From contig DVIW01000012.1 of assembly GCA_018710945.1 (NCBI GenBank), forward strand, positions 40,152-104,151: a stretch of 64,000 bases of DNA, read 5' to 3'. Position numbers and translations under genes: made by a program. This document shows, one piece after another, positions 24,741-33,907 of the stretch. The notes beneath the pieces were generated by a model. That model ran no database searches and had not been told where the DNA came from. It saw nothing but the letters and a program-made list of their open reading frames with translations. The stretch comes from Candidatus Aphodovivens avistercoris. GTDB lineage: Bacteria; Actinomycetota; Coriobacteriia; Coriobacteriales; Eggerthellaceae. Within the stretch, counting starts at the first letter, position 1; each line of letters opens with the position of its first letter.

Positions 24741-25160
24741 CTAGAACTTGTCGCCGTTCACGCGGGCGATTTGGGTGAGGGCGAGGCAGGCGAGGCCCAA
24801 GCCGAGCATGGCGCAGAGGCGCTGCACCGGCGCCTCGCTGTCGAGAAGGGGAATCGCCGCTGCGCCCACGCCCATGGCGAGCGCCACGGCCTTGAGCACG
24901 AGGTCGACCATCGCCGCCGCCTTCGCACGCGTCGCGGGCTTCTCCTGCGCGGCCGTCTTCGCCTGCAGCAGCTCGTCCACCGACACCCCCAGCGTCTCGG
25001 CGAGCTTGGGCAGCGAGCCCACATCAGGCAGCGACAGGTCGCGCTCCCACTTCGACACCGCCTTGTCGGTGACGCCCATCACCTGCGCCAGCTCCAGCTG
25101 CGTCATGCCCTTCTCCTTGCGCAGCGCGCTGATCATGCTTCCGAAGCTCTGCCGTGTCAT
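24741..25160 (-). CDS. XRE-family transcriptional regulator with membrane tail
   Basis: The start 25160 (139 residues, MTRQSFGSM) has AAGGAGAAAT upstream. Residues 7-62 are a Cro/CI-type helix-turn-helix (LRKEKGMTQLELAQVMGVTDKAVSKWERDLSLPD). Two hydrophobic segments follow (about 84-103 and 112-131). This 'HTH plus two helices' form is common in Gram-positive bacteria and suggests a membrane-tethered regulator. No target gene is evident, and the gene is flanked by unrelated genes. Confidence 0.9.
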   Translation of the reverse strand: MTRQSFGSMISALRKEKGMTQLELAQVMGVTDKAVSKWERDLSLPDVGSLPKLAETLGVSVDELLQAKTAAQEKPATRAKAAAMVDLVLKAVALAMGVGAAAIPLLDSEAPVQRLCAMLGLGLACLALTQIARVNGDKF

Positions 25161-25349
25161 GATTTCTCCTTCTCCCTCGTCGAACAACGCGGCCTTCCTT
25201 CCACTTCATCGTTCCACAGAAGCGCAGCGCGCTCAACCGCCCGCCAGTAGAATCGGCTCGACCGTCGGTAGAGTGGCAGTTTAGCGGGCGTTTTCTCAGG
25301 TCGAGAGCGAACAAGGGGCGAGCGGTCGACTCGCCCACCAGTGCGCACT

Positions 25350-25379
25350 TTGGCGTTGCGCGGCGGGGGCTGGTATACT
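25350..25379 (+). promoter_or_regulatory. Promoter of trmB
   Basis: TTGGCG (25350-25355), an 18-bp spacer and TATACT (25374-25379), 71 bp before the GTG start. TATACT recurs as the likely -10 of several other genes in this window. Confidence 0.65.
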
Positions 25380-25450
25380 TCGCCATCACCGCGTAGCCCC
25401 AGCGCTGCAACTGTTTCCGCATCACCACCGAACGCCCCAAAGGAGGACCT

Positions 25451-26434
25451 GTGCGAACCCCGCGATCCCGTTTGCCGAAGGATTTCTCGCTGGAGGACCG
25501 CCTTGCCGGATGCGCGGCGGCGGTGGAGCGCGCGCCCGAGACGTGGCGCGGCCGCTGGCACGCCTGGGCTCCCGCCCCGGCCGCCGAAAACGGCGGCGCC
25601 GTCCCCGCCAGCGCCTCCGATCCCGCCGCCAGCGGCACTGGTTCCGCCGCTGGCGCCGCCGTCTCCGCCAGCATCAGCGTTCTCGCCGCCAGCGGCACCG
25701 CCCCGCACCCCGCCCTCGAACCCCGCGCCCCCTACGCGCGCGTCGTCCTCGACCTCGGCTGCGGCAAGGGCGAGTACACCGTCGCCTGCGCGAAGCGGCA
25801 CCCCGACGTGCTGTTCGTCGGCCTGGACGTGGAGGGCGTCTGCGTCATGCGCGGCGCCGAGCTTGCGCTGGCCGAGGGCGTGCCCAACGCCATGTTCGTG
25901 TGGGCCGACGACCCCGACCTGTCCACCCTGTTCGCCCCTGGCGAGGTGGACGGCATCCTCATGAACTTCCCCACGCCGTTCCCGAAAAAGAAGAAGGCGC
26001 GCCTGCGGCTCACACACCTCGACCGGCTCATGGCCTACCGCGCCATCCTCGCGCCCGGCGCTGCCGTGCGGCTGCGCACCGACAGCCTCCCCTTCCGCGA
26101 CTTCTCGCTCACGCAAATCGCCCTGGCCGGCTACGAGCTCGTCTGGAACTCCGACGACGTGCGCGCCCTGTTCCCCGACGAACCGGAAAGCGCCTACGAA
26201 GCCAAGCTCACCGCCCAAGGCGCCGTAGTGTGCGGGTTCGAGGCGACGCCCGGCCCCGCGCCCGAGCACGTCGAGCAGACGGCCCCGGAAAGCCTCGTCA
26301 GCTACCTGCCGGAGAACATCGAGGACATGGCCTACATCCCCCACGGCATGCAGGGCTGTGTCGCCAACATGCGCGGCCGGCGCGCCAACCGCCGCGCGAA
26401 GGGCCTGCCCGACTGGACGCCGCCCGTCGTCTAA
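25451..26434 (+). CDS. trmB: tRNA (guanine-N7)-methyltransferase
   Basis: GTG 25451 follows AGGAGG; 327 residues. The SAM-binding core VVLDLGCGKGEYTVACAKRHPDVLFVGLDVEG (from about residue 97) and the segment DGILMNFPTPFPKKKKARLRLTH match TrmB, which methylates G46 of tRNA. The usual 'DPWPKKRH' block reads NFPTPFPKKKK. Before the core there is an Ala/Ser/Gly-rich insertion (about residues 46-90) made of repeated GCCAGCGGCAC-like DNA units, which is absent from typical TrmB and probably a disordered loop. The protein is therefore about 100 residues longer than usual. Confidence 0.85.
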   Translation: MRTPRSRLPKDFSLEDRLAGCAAAVERAPETWRGRWHAWAPAPAAENGGAVPASASDPAASGTGSAAGAAVSASISVLAASGTAPHPALEPRAPYARVVLDLGCGKGEYTVACAKRHPDVLFVGLDVEGVCVMRGAELALAEGVPNAMFVWADDPDLSTLFAPGEVDGILMNFPTPFPKKKKARLRLTHLDRLMAYRAILAPGAAVRLRTDSLPFRDFSLTQIALAGYELVWNSDDVRALFPDEPESAYEAKLTAQGAVVCGFEATPGPAPEHVEQTAPESLVSYLPENIEDMAYIPHGMQGCVANMRGRRANRRAKGLPDWTPPVV

Positions 26435-26594
26435 CCCCTGCCGCATCCGCGCCGCCGAAACCGCCCCGCAAGCGCCGCATCCCGCCCAACCGCTAGCGGA
26501 TGCGTGGTCGCCGAGTGGCGAGGCCTGCCCGCGCACCCCCAGAGCCGCCTTTAAGATAAGCGCATCATCGGAAAAAAACGAAGGGGGGCTCGTT

Positions 26595-27137
26595 ATGGCC
26601 GAAGCCGCATCCGCATCCGCGCCGGCCGTCCGCCGCGGCGCCGCGTGGCAGGTCCAAGCGCTCTACGTGCGCGTGCTCTTGCGCCTGCTGCCGCTGCTCA
26701 TCAGCATCTTCCGGCACGTCTCGCCGAAGATCCGCGCCGAGGTGGCCTACCTCAAACCCGGTTACACGTTCCAGCTGCGCGTGGAGGGCGCCGATCTTTC
26801 CGGCACCTGCCGCCGCACCGCCTCCGGCAGCTTCAAGCGCGTGCCGCCCGCGCGCATCGCCCGCGACGTGGAGGCGGGCAGCGGCCTTCCCTCGGCCGAC
26901 CCGCAGGCCGCCACGGTGGACTACGTGATCGCCTTCCGCTCGCTGCCCTACGCGTTCGCCTGCTTCTCGGGCGGCGAGACGCTGAAGGACGCGCTCGCCG
27001 AGCGCGCGTTCTCCACCCGCGGCCCCAACGACACGGGCGTGGCACTCACCTACCTGTTCACCGCGCTGCTGAGGATGTTCTTCGGCTGGCGCGGCGCCTA
27101 CCGCACCGCCCCGAAAGCCCGCCGTCGCACGGCCTAG
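26595..27137 (+). CDS. Conserved-looking hypothetical protein upstream of an alcohol dehydrogenase
   Basis: ATG 26595 has AAGGGGGG at a good distance; 180 residues. I do not recognise the family. It starts with an Ala-rich segment and a hydrophobic stretch (VRVLLRLLPLLISIF, about 26-40). The middle has a beta-rich pattern (YTFQLRVEGADLSGTCRRT...GSFKRV), followed by DYVIAFRSLPYAFACFSGGETLKDALAERAFSTRGPNDTGVALTYLF. The region about 110-165 recalls sterol-carrier-like lipid-binding proteins, but this is only an impression. The 18-bp gap to the dehydrogenase suggests co-transcription. Confidence 0.65.
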   Translation: MAEAASASAPAVRRGAAWQVQALYVRVLLRLLPLLISIFRHVSPKIRAEVAYLKPGYTFQLRVEGADLSGTCRRTASGSFKRVPPARIARDVEAGSGLPSADPQAATVDYVIAFRSLPYAFACFSGGETLKDALAERAFSTRGPNDTGVALTYLFTALLRMFFGWRGAYRTAPKARRRTA

Positions 27138-27155
27138 CAAGAAGGGAAGGAACCC

Positions 27156-28346
27156 ATGGCTGTTTCAGGATTTGAATTCCACTGCCCCACCAAGATCATC
27201 TGCGGGCAGCACGCGCTGGGCAAGCTGCCCGCCGAGCTGGCCTCGCGCAACCTGGCGCATCCGCTGGTGATGACCGACGCCGGCCTGGTGAAGCTGGGCA
27301 TCGCCGCGAAGCTGACCGACGTGCTGGACGCCACCGGCATCGCCTACGAGCTGTTCGACCAGGTGCCGCCCGACTCCTCCATGGACGTGGTGAACGAGGT
27401 GGCGCACCTGTACCAGCAGCGCGGCTGCGACGGCTTCGTGGCCATCGGCGGCGGCTCGGTCATCGACACCGCGAAGGGCGCCGCGGCATCGCTGTCGTGC
27501 GCGGGCGTCGACTTCGCCACGCTGCAGGGCTCGGAGATCCTCACCCACGACCTGCCGCCGTTCATCGCCGTGCCCACCACCGCCGGCACCGGCAGCGAGG
27601 TGACGCTGGTGGCCGTGGTGGCCGACACGAAGAAGCACGCGAAGCTGTCGTTCACCTCCTACAAGCTCGTGCCGCACGCAGCCATCCTCGACCCGGCGTT
27701 CACCGCGTCGCTGCCGCCGAAGCTCACCGCCACCACGGGCATGGACGCGCTCACCCACGCTGTGGAGGCGTACACCTCCATCCAGAAAAACCCCGTCTCC
27801 GACGCCTTTGCCGTGAAGGCCATCGAGCTGATCGCCGCCAACCTGCCCCGCGCCTGCGAGCAGGGCGATGACGCGGAGGCGCGCACGAACCTGGCGCTGG
27901 CCTCGCTCATGGCGGGCGCGGCGTTCAGCAACGCGATGGTGGGCGTCGTGCACGCCATCGGCCACTCGCTGGGCGGCCTGTGCCACGTCCCCCACGGCCA
28001 GGCCATGATGATGCTGCTCCCCCACTGCGTGAAGTGGAACCTCGACCACGGCGTGCACGCCGGCCGCTACGGCGAGCTTTTGGCGCACCTCGACCCCGCG
28101 CGCGCCGCTCAGCTGGCCGACGCCTCCGCCGACGAGCGCGACCGCGCCGCCTGCGAGGTGCTGTTCGCCCTGAACGAGCGCTTCCATGAAAAGCACGGCG
28201 TGCCGCTGACCCTGCGCGAGCTGGGCATCGAGCATGACAAGCTGGAAGCGGTGGCGAAGCAGGCCCGCTACGACGGCGCCGCGCTGTACAACGCCGTGGA
28301 AGTGACCGTGGAAGACGCGCTGGAGATCCTGGAAGCGGTGTACTAG
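27156..28346 (+). CDS. Iron-containing alcohol dehydrogenase
   Basis: The 396-residue protein has a GAAGGGAAGGAA site. Group III dehydrogenase marks are the nucleotide-binding FVAIGGGSVIDTAKG and PTTAGTGSEVT, and metal ligands in TGMDALTHAVEAY, HAIGHSLGG and HGQAMMMLLPH. It interconverts an alcohol and an aldehyde with NAD(P). The aldehyde dehydrogenase gene 235 bp downstream suggests a joint alcohol-aldehyde-acid module. The substrate is unknown. Confidence 0.93.
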   Translation: MAVSGFEFHCPTKIICGQHALGKLPAELASRNLAHPLVMTDAGLVKLGIAAKLTDVLDATGIAYELFDQVPPDSSMDVVNEVAHLYQQRGCDGFVAIGGGSVIDTAKGAAASLSCAGVDFATLQGSEILTHDLPPFIAVPTTAGTGSEVTLVAVVADTKKHAKLSFTSYKLVPHAAILDPAFTASLPPKLTATTGMDALTHAVEAYTSIQKNPVSDAFAVKAIELIAANLPRACEQGDDAEARTNLALASLMAGAAFSNAMVGVVHAIGHSLGGLCHVPHGQAMMMLLPHCVKWNLDHGVHAGRYGELLAHLDPARAAQLADASADERDRAACEVLFALNERFHEKHGVPLTLRELGIEHDKLEAVAKQARYDGAALYNAVEVTVEDALEILEAVY

Positions 28347-28362
28347 CTTCCGTCCGCTCGAA

Positions 28363-28552
28363 GGGGCGGGGAGGGGCTCGTGCTCAAACAGGTCCTCGCC
28401 CTTCGAGCGTTCCCGCCCCTTCGGCCCGCCCAGCCTTAAGCAGCTTGCGAGGGGCGGGGAAGGTTCCGCGCGCAGTTCCGCACGAGCCGAAGCGTCCAGC
28501 GGACGCTTCGCGCGAGCCCAGGACTGTTTGAGCACGGAGCCTTCCCCGCCCC
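28363..28552. repeat. Nested palindromes between the two dehydrogenase genes
   Basis: The outer arms (about 28363-28391 and 28524-28552) match at 25 of 29 positions and end in CGTGCTCAAACAG and its complement. Inside is a perfect 10-bp hairpin, CGAAGCGTCC/GGACGCTTCG (28488-28510), plus further GGGGCGGGGA repeats. The whole could fold as a branched structure. There is no coding capacity. It may be an intergenic repeat or a leader of the aldehyde dehydrogenase mRNA. Confidence 0.6.
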
Positions 28553-28581
28553 TTCCCCGGCGAACGAGAAAGGAACCCGCC

Positions 28582-29994
28582 ATGAGCGATTCGCCCCTCT
28601 ACAACAGCATCGAGGACGTGGAGGCCGCCGCGCAGCGGATGCGCAACTTCCACCAGACGGGCATCCCTGCGCACGTGCCGCACCGGCGCGCCGCGCTGGA
28701 GAGCCTGCGCAGCTGGCTGAAGGCGAACGAGAGCCGCGTGCTGGACGCCCTGCAGCAGGACCTGGGCAAGGCGCCCTTCGAAGGCTACGCCACCGAGCTG
28801 GGCATCGTCTACGACGAGATCTCCACCATGCTCAAGCACCTGAACGCGTGGAGCCGCCCGAAGCGCGCCGCCTCGCCGCTCGTGCACTTCCACTCCACCT
28901 CGAAGGTCTACCCGAGCCCCCTCGGCGTGGTGCTGGTGCTCTCGCCCTGGAACTACCCGCTGCAGCTGGCGCTCGTGCCGCTGGTGGACGCCATCGCAGC
29001 CGGGAACTGCGTGGCGCTAAAGCCTTCCCGCACGTCAAAGGCCACCTCCGCGCTGCTCATCGACATGCTGGCCGAGGTGTTCCCGCCCGAGTTCGTGTGC
29101 GGCTTCCCCGGCTCCGGCCAGATGAACGACTGGCTGCTGGAGGTGCGCTGGGACCAGATCTTCTTCACCGGCAGCCCGAACGTGGGCCATACCATTATGG
29201 AGGCGGCCGCCAAGCACCTCACGCCCGTGGTGCTGGAGCTGGGCGGCAAGAGCCCCTGCATCGTGGACAAGGACGCCAACGTCACGCGCGCGGCCCAGCG
29301 CATCGCCTGGGGCAAGGGCATCAACTGCGGGCAAACCTGCGTGGCGCCCGACTACTTCCTCGTGCACGAGGACGTGGCTGACGAGCTCGTCGCCAAGCTC
29401 GACGCGTGCTTCCACCAGTACTACGGCGACGACATCCTCACCTGCGACTGGTGGCCGCACATGATCACGCGCCGCCACTTCGACCGCGTGATGGGGCTCA
29501 TCGAGAACCGCAACCCGAACGCGCGCGTGGCCTTCGGCGGCCACGGCGACCCCGAAACGCTGCGCATCGAACCCACGTGCCTTGTCGGCGTGACGCTGGA
29601 CGATCCCGTCATGGGCGAGGAGATCTTCGGCCCGGTGCTGCCCGTCATCACCTACCGCACGCTCGACGAGGCCTTCGCCATCGTGCGCACGTTCGAGAAG
29701 CCGCTGGCCTGCTACATCTTCAGCGAGGACAAGCAGGTGCAGCACCGCGTGCTGACCACCCTGCCCTTCGGCGGCGCCACCGTGAACGACGTGGTCATCC
29801 ACCTGGCGAACAACCACATGGGCTTCGGCGGCGTGGGCAACTCCGGCATGGGCGCCTACCACGGCAAGGTGGGCTTCGACTGCTTCACGCACTACAAGTC
29901 CACGCTGCGCAAGGGCAGCTGGCTGGAGCTTCCCGTGCGCAACCCGCCTTTCGACGACCTGAAGATGAAGATGGTGAAGATGATGATGCGCTAG
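28582..29994 (+). CDS. Aldehyde dehydrogenase (NAD(P)-dependent)
   Basis: The start 28582 (470 residues, MSDSPLYNSIED) follows GAAAGGAA. Family motifs are LVLSPWNYPLQLALVPLVDAIAAGN, the general base Glu in VVLELGGKSP, the catalytic Cys in GKGINCGQTCVAPDY (the second Cys, Q-T-C), and EEIFGPVLPV. The length and short C-terminal membrane-proximal tail (KMKMVKMMMR) are like the class 3/fatty aldehyde type. It oxidises an aldehyde to the acid and probably works with the alcohol dehydrogenase before it. Confidence 0.93.
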   Translation: MSDSPLYNSIEDVEAAAQRMRNFHQTGIPAHVPHRRAALESLRSWLKANESRVLDALQQDLGKAPFEGYATELGIVYDEISTMLKHLNAWSRPKRAASPLVHFHSTSKVYPSPLGVVLVLSPWNYPLQLALVPLVDAIAAGNCVALKPSRTSKATSALLIDMLAEVFPPEFVCGFPGSGQMNDWLLEVRWDQIFFTGSPNVGHTIMEAAAKHLTPVVLELGGKSPCIVDKDANVTRAAQRIAWGKGINCGQTCVAPDYFLVHEDVADELVAKLDACFHQYYGDDILTCDWWPHMITRRHFDRVMGLIENRNPNARVAFGGHGDPETLRIEPTCLVGVTLDDPVMGEEIFGPVLPVITYRTLDEAFAIVRTFEKPLACYIFSEDKQVQHRVLTTLPFGGATVNDVVIHLANNHMGFGGVGNSGMGAYHGKVGFDCFTHYKSTLRKGSWLELPVRNPPFDDLKMKMVKMMMR

Positions 29995-30041
29995 GCGGAA
30001 CCAACGTCCCGACGGCCTCCACGCGAAGCCTCCTGATGCGG

Positions 30042-30047
30042 TATACT
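30042..30047 (+). promoter_or_regulatory. Probable -10 element of the SDR reductase gene
   Basis: TATACT in an otherwise GC-rich gap, 95 bp before the ATG. No good -35 is seen at 17 bp. Confidence 0.4.
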
Positions 30048-30141
30048 TGTCAAATTCCATTTTCCACCCCGCATCGAATGCATGACAGCGCTCCCGCGCG
30101 GAGCGGAAGCATTCCCGCATCTACGCGAAGGAGGTTCGCCC

Positions 30142-30993
30142 ATGAGAATGGGACCGCAGGAGGCCGTCTGGATCGCCGGTGCCGCCGGGCGCATGGGCCG
30201 GGCGATCGAGCATCACCTGAGCCACACCAAGTACCGCATCCTCACCACCGACGCCGAGATCGACATCACCGACCTGGAGACGGCGACCGCGTTCGCGGCG
30301 GCCAACCGCCCCGACTACGTGATCAACTGCGCCGGCCTGGCGCGCCACGACGCCGCGCAGGACAACCCCGACGCCGCCTACCGCATCAACGCGCTGGGCG
30401 CGCGCAACCTGGCCATCGCCAGCGAGAGCGTGGGCGCCACCATCGTGCACCTGTCCACTGACGACCTGTTCCCCGCCTACATGCCCTATCCGGTGAACGA
30501 GTTCGAGATCCCCGCGCCGCGCCACGTGTTCGGCAAGTCGAAGCTGGCCGGCGAGCGCTTCGTGTGCGACCTGAACCCGCGCCACATCATCGTGCGCTCG
30601 TCGTGGGTCTACACCGCGCTGCCCGACGACATGATCGTCACCGCCATCGAGAAGGCGCGCGCCGGCGAGCCCGTGGAGGTGCCGGCCAACCAGTTCGCCT
30701 GCCCCACCTCGTGCCGAACGCTGGCCCGCTTCGTCATCGCATGCCTGGAATCCGAAGAGCTGGGCACCTTCCACGCCGCCTGCCAGGGCATGTGCAGCCG
30801 CCACGAGTTCATCGCGCGCGCGCTCAAGCTGGCCGGCGCCCCCACGTCCACGCTTGCAAGCCGCGCGGTGCCCGACGAAGGCTACCGCATCGAGCTGGAC
30901 AACATGATGATGCGCCTCACCGGCATCTTCGAGATGCCCGCCTGGGAGGACGACCTGAAGGACTACCTGGGCATCCACGGGCTGCTGGCGTAA
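30142..30993 (+). CDS. dTDP-4-dehydrorhamnose reductase-like SDR protein
   Basis: ATG 30142 has GAAGGAGG upstream (283 residues). The Rossmann start AVWIAGAAGRMGRAIEHHL, the ITDLETATAFAAANRPDYVINCAGLARHDAAQDNP block and the active-site region STDDLFPAY...FGKSKLAGERFV (Tyr replaced by Phe-Gly-Lys-Ser-Lys; Lys kept) match the RmlD family. In classic RmlD the motif is YGKxK, so Phe in place of the catalytic Tyr is unusual. No rhamnose genes are nearby, so the substrate is open. Confidence 0.8.
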   Translation: MRMGPQEAVWIAGAAGRMGRAIEHHLSHTKYRILTTDAEIDITDLETATAFAAANRPDYVINCAGLARHDAAQDNPDAAYRINALGARNLAIASESVGATIVHLSTDDLFPAYMPYPVNEFEIPAPRHVFGKSKLAGERFVCDLNPRHIIVRSSWVYTALPDDMIVTAIEKARAGEPVEVPANQFACPTSCRTLARFVIACLESEELGTFHAACQGMCSRHEFIARALKLAGAPTSTLASRAVPDEGYRIELDNMMMRLTGIFEMPAWEDDLKDYLGIHGLLA

Positions 30994-31093
30994 CCTCCCG
31001 CCGCGCGCAGCGAAGGAGGGCTCCCTCTGCGCATCCGACGGGCGGGCAGATGGGCCTCGCCGCCTGGCGGCGGGCCCCAAGGAAAGGAAGGCT

Positions 31094-32449
31094 ATGGGAA
31101 ACGAGATCGTCAAAGACAGTGAAACCGTCGCCAAGAAACGTAAGAAAATCGGCCTGACCTCGGCCATCTTCATCGCGCTGGGCCTGGGCATCGTGTGCGG
31201 CGTAGTGTTCTACTACTGCGTCCCTGCAGGCTTCGTGCGCGACGACGTGTTCGTGGACGGCATCTTCTACGTGGTGGGCCAAGGCTTCATCCGCTTGATG
31301 CAGATGCTCGTGGTGCCGCTGGTGTTCTGCTCCATCGTGTGCGGCGCGGCGGCCATCGGCGACACCAAGACGCTGGGCAAGGTGGGCGTGAAGACGCTCG
31401 TGTTCTACCTGTGCACCACCGCCATCGCCGTTGCCGTGGCGCTGGGCGTGGCGAGCCTCATCAGCCCCGGTCTGGGCGTGGACATGTCGGCCATCGTGAC
31501 GGGCGACACCTCGTCGCTGGATTCGGGCGGCACCGAGACGGACGGCTCCATCACCACGATGCTGCTCAACATCATCCCCACCAACCCCCTGGGCGCGCTG
31601 GCCGGAGGCGACATGCTGGCCGTCATCTTCTTCGCGCTGTTCGTGGGCATCATCGTGGCAATCATGGGGCGCAAGGCCGAGACGGTGCACAGCTTCTTCG
31701 AGCAGTTCAACGACATCATGATGAAGATGACCACCGCCGTGATGTACGTGGCGCCCTTCGGCGTGTTCTGCCTGCTGGCGCGCACGTTCTCCGGCGTGGG
31801 CTTCGAAGCGTTCCTGCCCATGCTGAAATACATCGCCAGCGTCCTTCTGGGCCTGGCCGTGCACTGCCTGGTGGTGTACATGCTGCTGCTTGCCATCTTC
31901 GCCCGCGTGAACCCGATCACCTTCCTGAAGAAGTTCGTCAGCGTGATGGTGTTCGCGTTCTCCACCTCCAGCTCCAACGCCACCATCCCGCTGAACGTGG
32001 AGACCATCACCACGAAGATCGGCGTGGACCGCTCCATCGCCTCGTTCACCATTCCGCTGGGCGCCACCATCAACATGGACGGCACCGCCATCATGCAGGG
32101 CGTGGCCGTGGTGTTCACCGCGCAGCTGTTCGGCGTGCCGCTGGGCCCGGCCGAGTACGCCACCGTCATCCTGACGGCCACGCTGGCCTCCATCGGCACC
32201 GCCGGCGTGCCTTCGGTGGGCCTGATCACGCTGTCGATGGTGTTCAACTCCGTCGGGCTGCCGCTTGAGGGCATCGCGCTGATCATGGGCATCGACCGCA
32301 TCCTGGACATGACGCGCACCGCCGTGAACATCACCGGCGACGCCGTGTGCACCACCGTCGTGGCGCGTCAGGAGGGCCGCCTGGATCTGAAGACCTACAA
32401 CGACCCCGATGCCGGCAAGGAAGCCGAGCAGATGGACGCGTCGGTGTAG
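31094..32449 (+). CDS. Dicarboxylate/amino acid:cation symporter (DAACS family)
   Basis: The 451-residue protein has AAGGAAAGGAAGG before the ATG. It shows about eight membrane helices, two hairpin loops and the family motifs FSTSSSNATIPLN (HP1) and GATINMDGTAI (TM7), followed by the HP2 block TLASIGTAGVPSVGLI and TM8 DRILDMTRTAVNITGD with the substrate-binding Asp and Asn. It takes up glutamate/aspartate or C4-dicarboxylates with Na+ or H+. The charged N-terminus is cytoplasmic. Confidence 0.95.
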   Translation: MGNEIVKDSETVAKKRKKIGLTSAIFIALGLGIVCGVVFYYCVPAGFVRDDVFVDGIFYVVGQGFIRLMQMLVVPLVFCSIVCGAAAIGDTKTLGKVGVKTLVFYLCTTAIAVAVALGVASLISPGLGVDMSAIVTGDTSSLDSGGTETDGSITTMLLNIIPTNPLGALAGGDMLAVIFFALFVGIIVAIMGRKAETVHSFFEQFNDIMMKMTTAVMYVAPFGVFCLLARTFSGVGFEAFLPMLKYIASVLLGLAVHCLVVYMLLLAIFARVNPITFLKKFVSVMVFAFSTSSSNATIPLNVETITTKIGVDRSIASFTIPLGATINMDGTAIMQGVAVVFTAQLFGVPLGPAEYATVILTATLASIGTAGVPSVGLITLSMVFNSVGLPLEGIALIMGIDRILDMTRTAVNITGDAVCTTVVARQEGRLDLKTYNDPDAGKEAEQMDASV

Positions 32450-32515
32450 CGGCGGCTGCTTGCGAGCCGCTGCCGCTTGCGGTTGGCGGCTTGCCGCGCG
32501 CAGCGGCTTTGCGGA

Positions 32516-32567
32516 AACGCCCCTCGCTCCAGCGCATCGAGCGCTGCGGGCGAGGGGCGTTTTCGTT
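32516..32567 (+). terminator. Terminator after the symporter gene
   Basis: A long stem, AACGCCCCTCGC with its complement, contains an inner CAGCGC/GCGCTG pair. It is followed by TTTTCGTTT. The complementary strand also ends in T-rich sequence, so it may work in both directions, serving the polyferredoxin gene as well. Confidence 0.85.
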
Positions 32568-32664
32568 TGGGGAAGCGGACGGGCGCGCGGGCGGACGGCT
32601 CGGACGGCTCAAGCAGGCGGCTCGGACAGCCCGAGCGGACGGGCGAGCTGGCCGCCCGCCGCCG

Positions 32665-33816
32665 TCAGCGCCGCTTGAAGCCCGTCAGCATGCCGGCGGG
32701 GCGCGGCGGGTCGGGCAGGTGGATCATGCGCGGCTCGAAATCGAACAGCTCGTCGGCAGACACGGCGGGCTCCACCGTCAGGCACTTCTTCAGGCACACG
32801 TCGGCGCACATGTTGCAGGCCACGCAATCCGACAGCTGGAACTCCAGGTAGCTGCCCACGCGGTCGGCCGGCTTCTCGTCGCTTTTCTTCAGGGCGCCCG
32901 TGGGGCAGAACACCGCGCACATGCCGCAGGCCGAGCACGCCTCAACATCAATGGACACGCTGCCGAACTGGCGCGAGCGCACCTCGCCGGCAACCGGCGC
33001 GCCCATCTGGTCGAGCGCGTCCATCAGCCGTTCGCGGCGGTGCACCTCCATCCACGGCATGGCGCCCGTCTGCGACACCTTCAACCGGTCGCGCAGCGAG
33101 GGCATCTTCTCGCCGAGCTCTTTGAGCACCATCACCTCGGCGGTCTTCATGCCGGCCTCGGTGGCGCGCTTGCGCGAGCGCGAGAAGAACCCGCGCCGCT
33201 CGCGGCCGTACAGGCTGGCCTTGTCCTCCAGCAGCGCCTCGGCGGGAAACTCGCTTGCGCGCTGCACCTCCATGGCGCCGCCCTGCGCGGCGATGAGCGT
33301 GCGCGCCTCGTCAGCGGCCGCGTCGATGAACGGCCCGGTGGCGCGGTACTTGCAGGTGCGGCAGGTGCCGTCCACCAGCACGGTGCGCCGCACGCCGGCC
33401 GCGGCCAGCTCCACCAGCAGACCCTCGTTCACGCGGGCCAGGCACGGCACCGTGGCGTACTTCGCCGGATCGCCCACGTCCTTCGACGCGATGCGCGCGC
33501 AGGCTATCACGGCCACACCATCCAACGACGCCGCCGAGCGCGCCGCCGCAGCCGCCAGCTCGCCGTCGGTCGGGTCGCGCGGGACGAGCGCCTCCACCGG
33601 GCACACCGCCGTGCAGGCGCCGCAGCCCACGCACGCTTGGTGGTCGAGGGAAAGCTCGTTGCCGCGAATGGTTATCGCGTCGGCCAGGCACGCCTTCACG
33701 CAGCGGCGGCAGCCGGCATGGCGGTTGCGCACCACCACGCAGCGGTCGGCCACTGCCTCGACCGCATGGCTTTCCAAAGCCTCGGCCACATCCACGATGT
33801 CCTTCAGGTTCGGCAT
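32665..33816 (-). CDS. Polyferredoxin-like 4Fe-4S protein
   Basis: The chosen start 33816 gives 383 residues (MPNLKDIVDVAEAL). It has no close ribosome site, and a start at 33855 is possible. Cluster motifs are CRRCVKAC near the N-terminus, CVGCGACTAVCP, an isolated CRTC in the middle, then CSACGMCAVFCP and CVACNMCADVCLKKC. The middle region (about 90-150) resembles a coenzyme-binding or FwdF-like fold. It is probably an electron carrier for an anaerobic oxidoreductase. It precedes no catalytic subunit here; the neighbouring minus-strand gene makes the molybdenum cofactor, so a link with molybdoenzymes is possible. Confidence 0.85.
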   Translation of the reverse strand: MPNLKDIVDVAEALESHAVEAVADRCVVVRNRHAGCRRCVKACLADAITIRGNELSLDHQACVGCGACTAVCPVEALVPRDPTDGELAAAAARSAASLDGVAVIACARIASKDVGDPAKYATVPCLARVNEGLLVELAAAGVRRTVLVDGTCRTCKYRATGPFIDAAADEARTLIAAQGGAMEVQRASEFPAEALLEDKASLYGRERRGFFSRSRKRATEAGMKTAEVMVLKELGEKMPSLRDRLKVSQTGAMPWMEVHRRERLMDALDQMGAPVAGEVRSRQFGSVSIDVEACSACGMCAVFCPTGALKKSDEKPADRVGSYLEFQLSDCVACNMCADVCLKKCLTVEPAVSADELFDFEPRMIHLPDPPRPAGMLTGFKRR

Positions 33817-33907
33817 GGCATCGCCGCGCCGCCGCGCGGCGCCTCCTTCCCACATGCGCGTCCCGCGCCGCCCGCCGCGCGCTGTGCGACCGACGGCAGG
33901 AGCGGAC

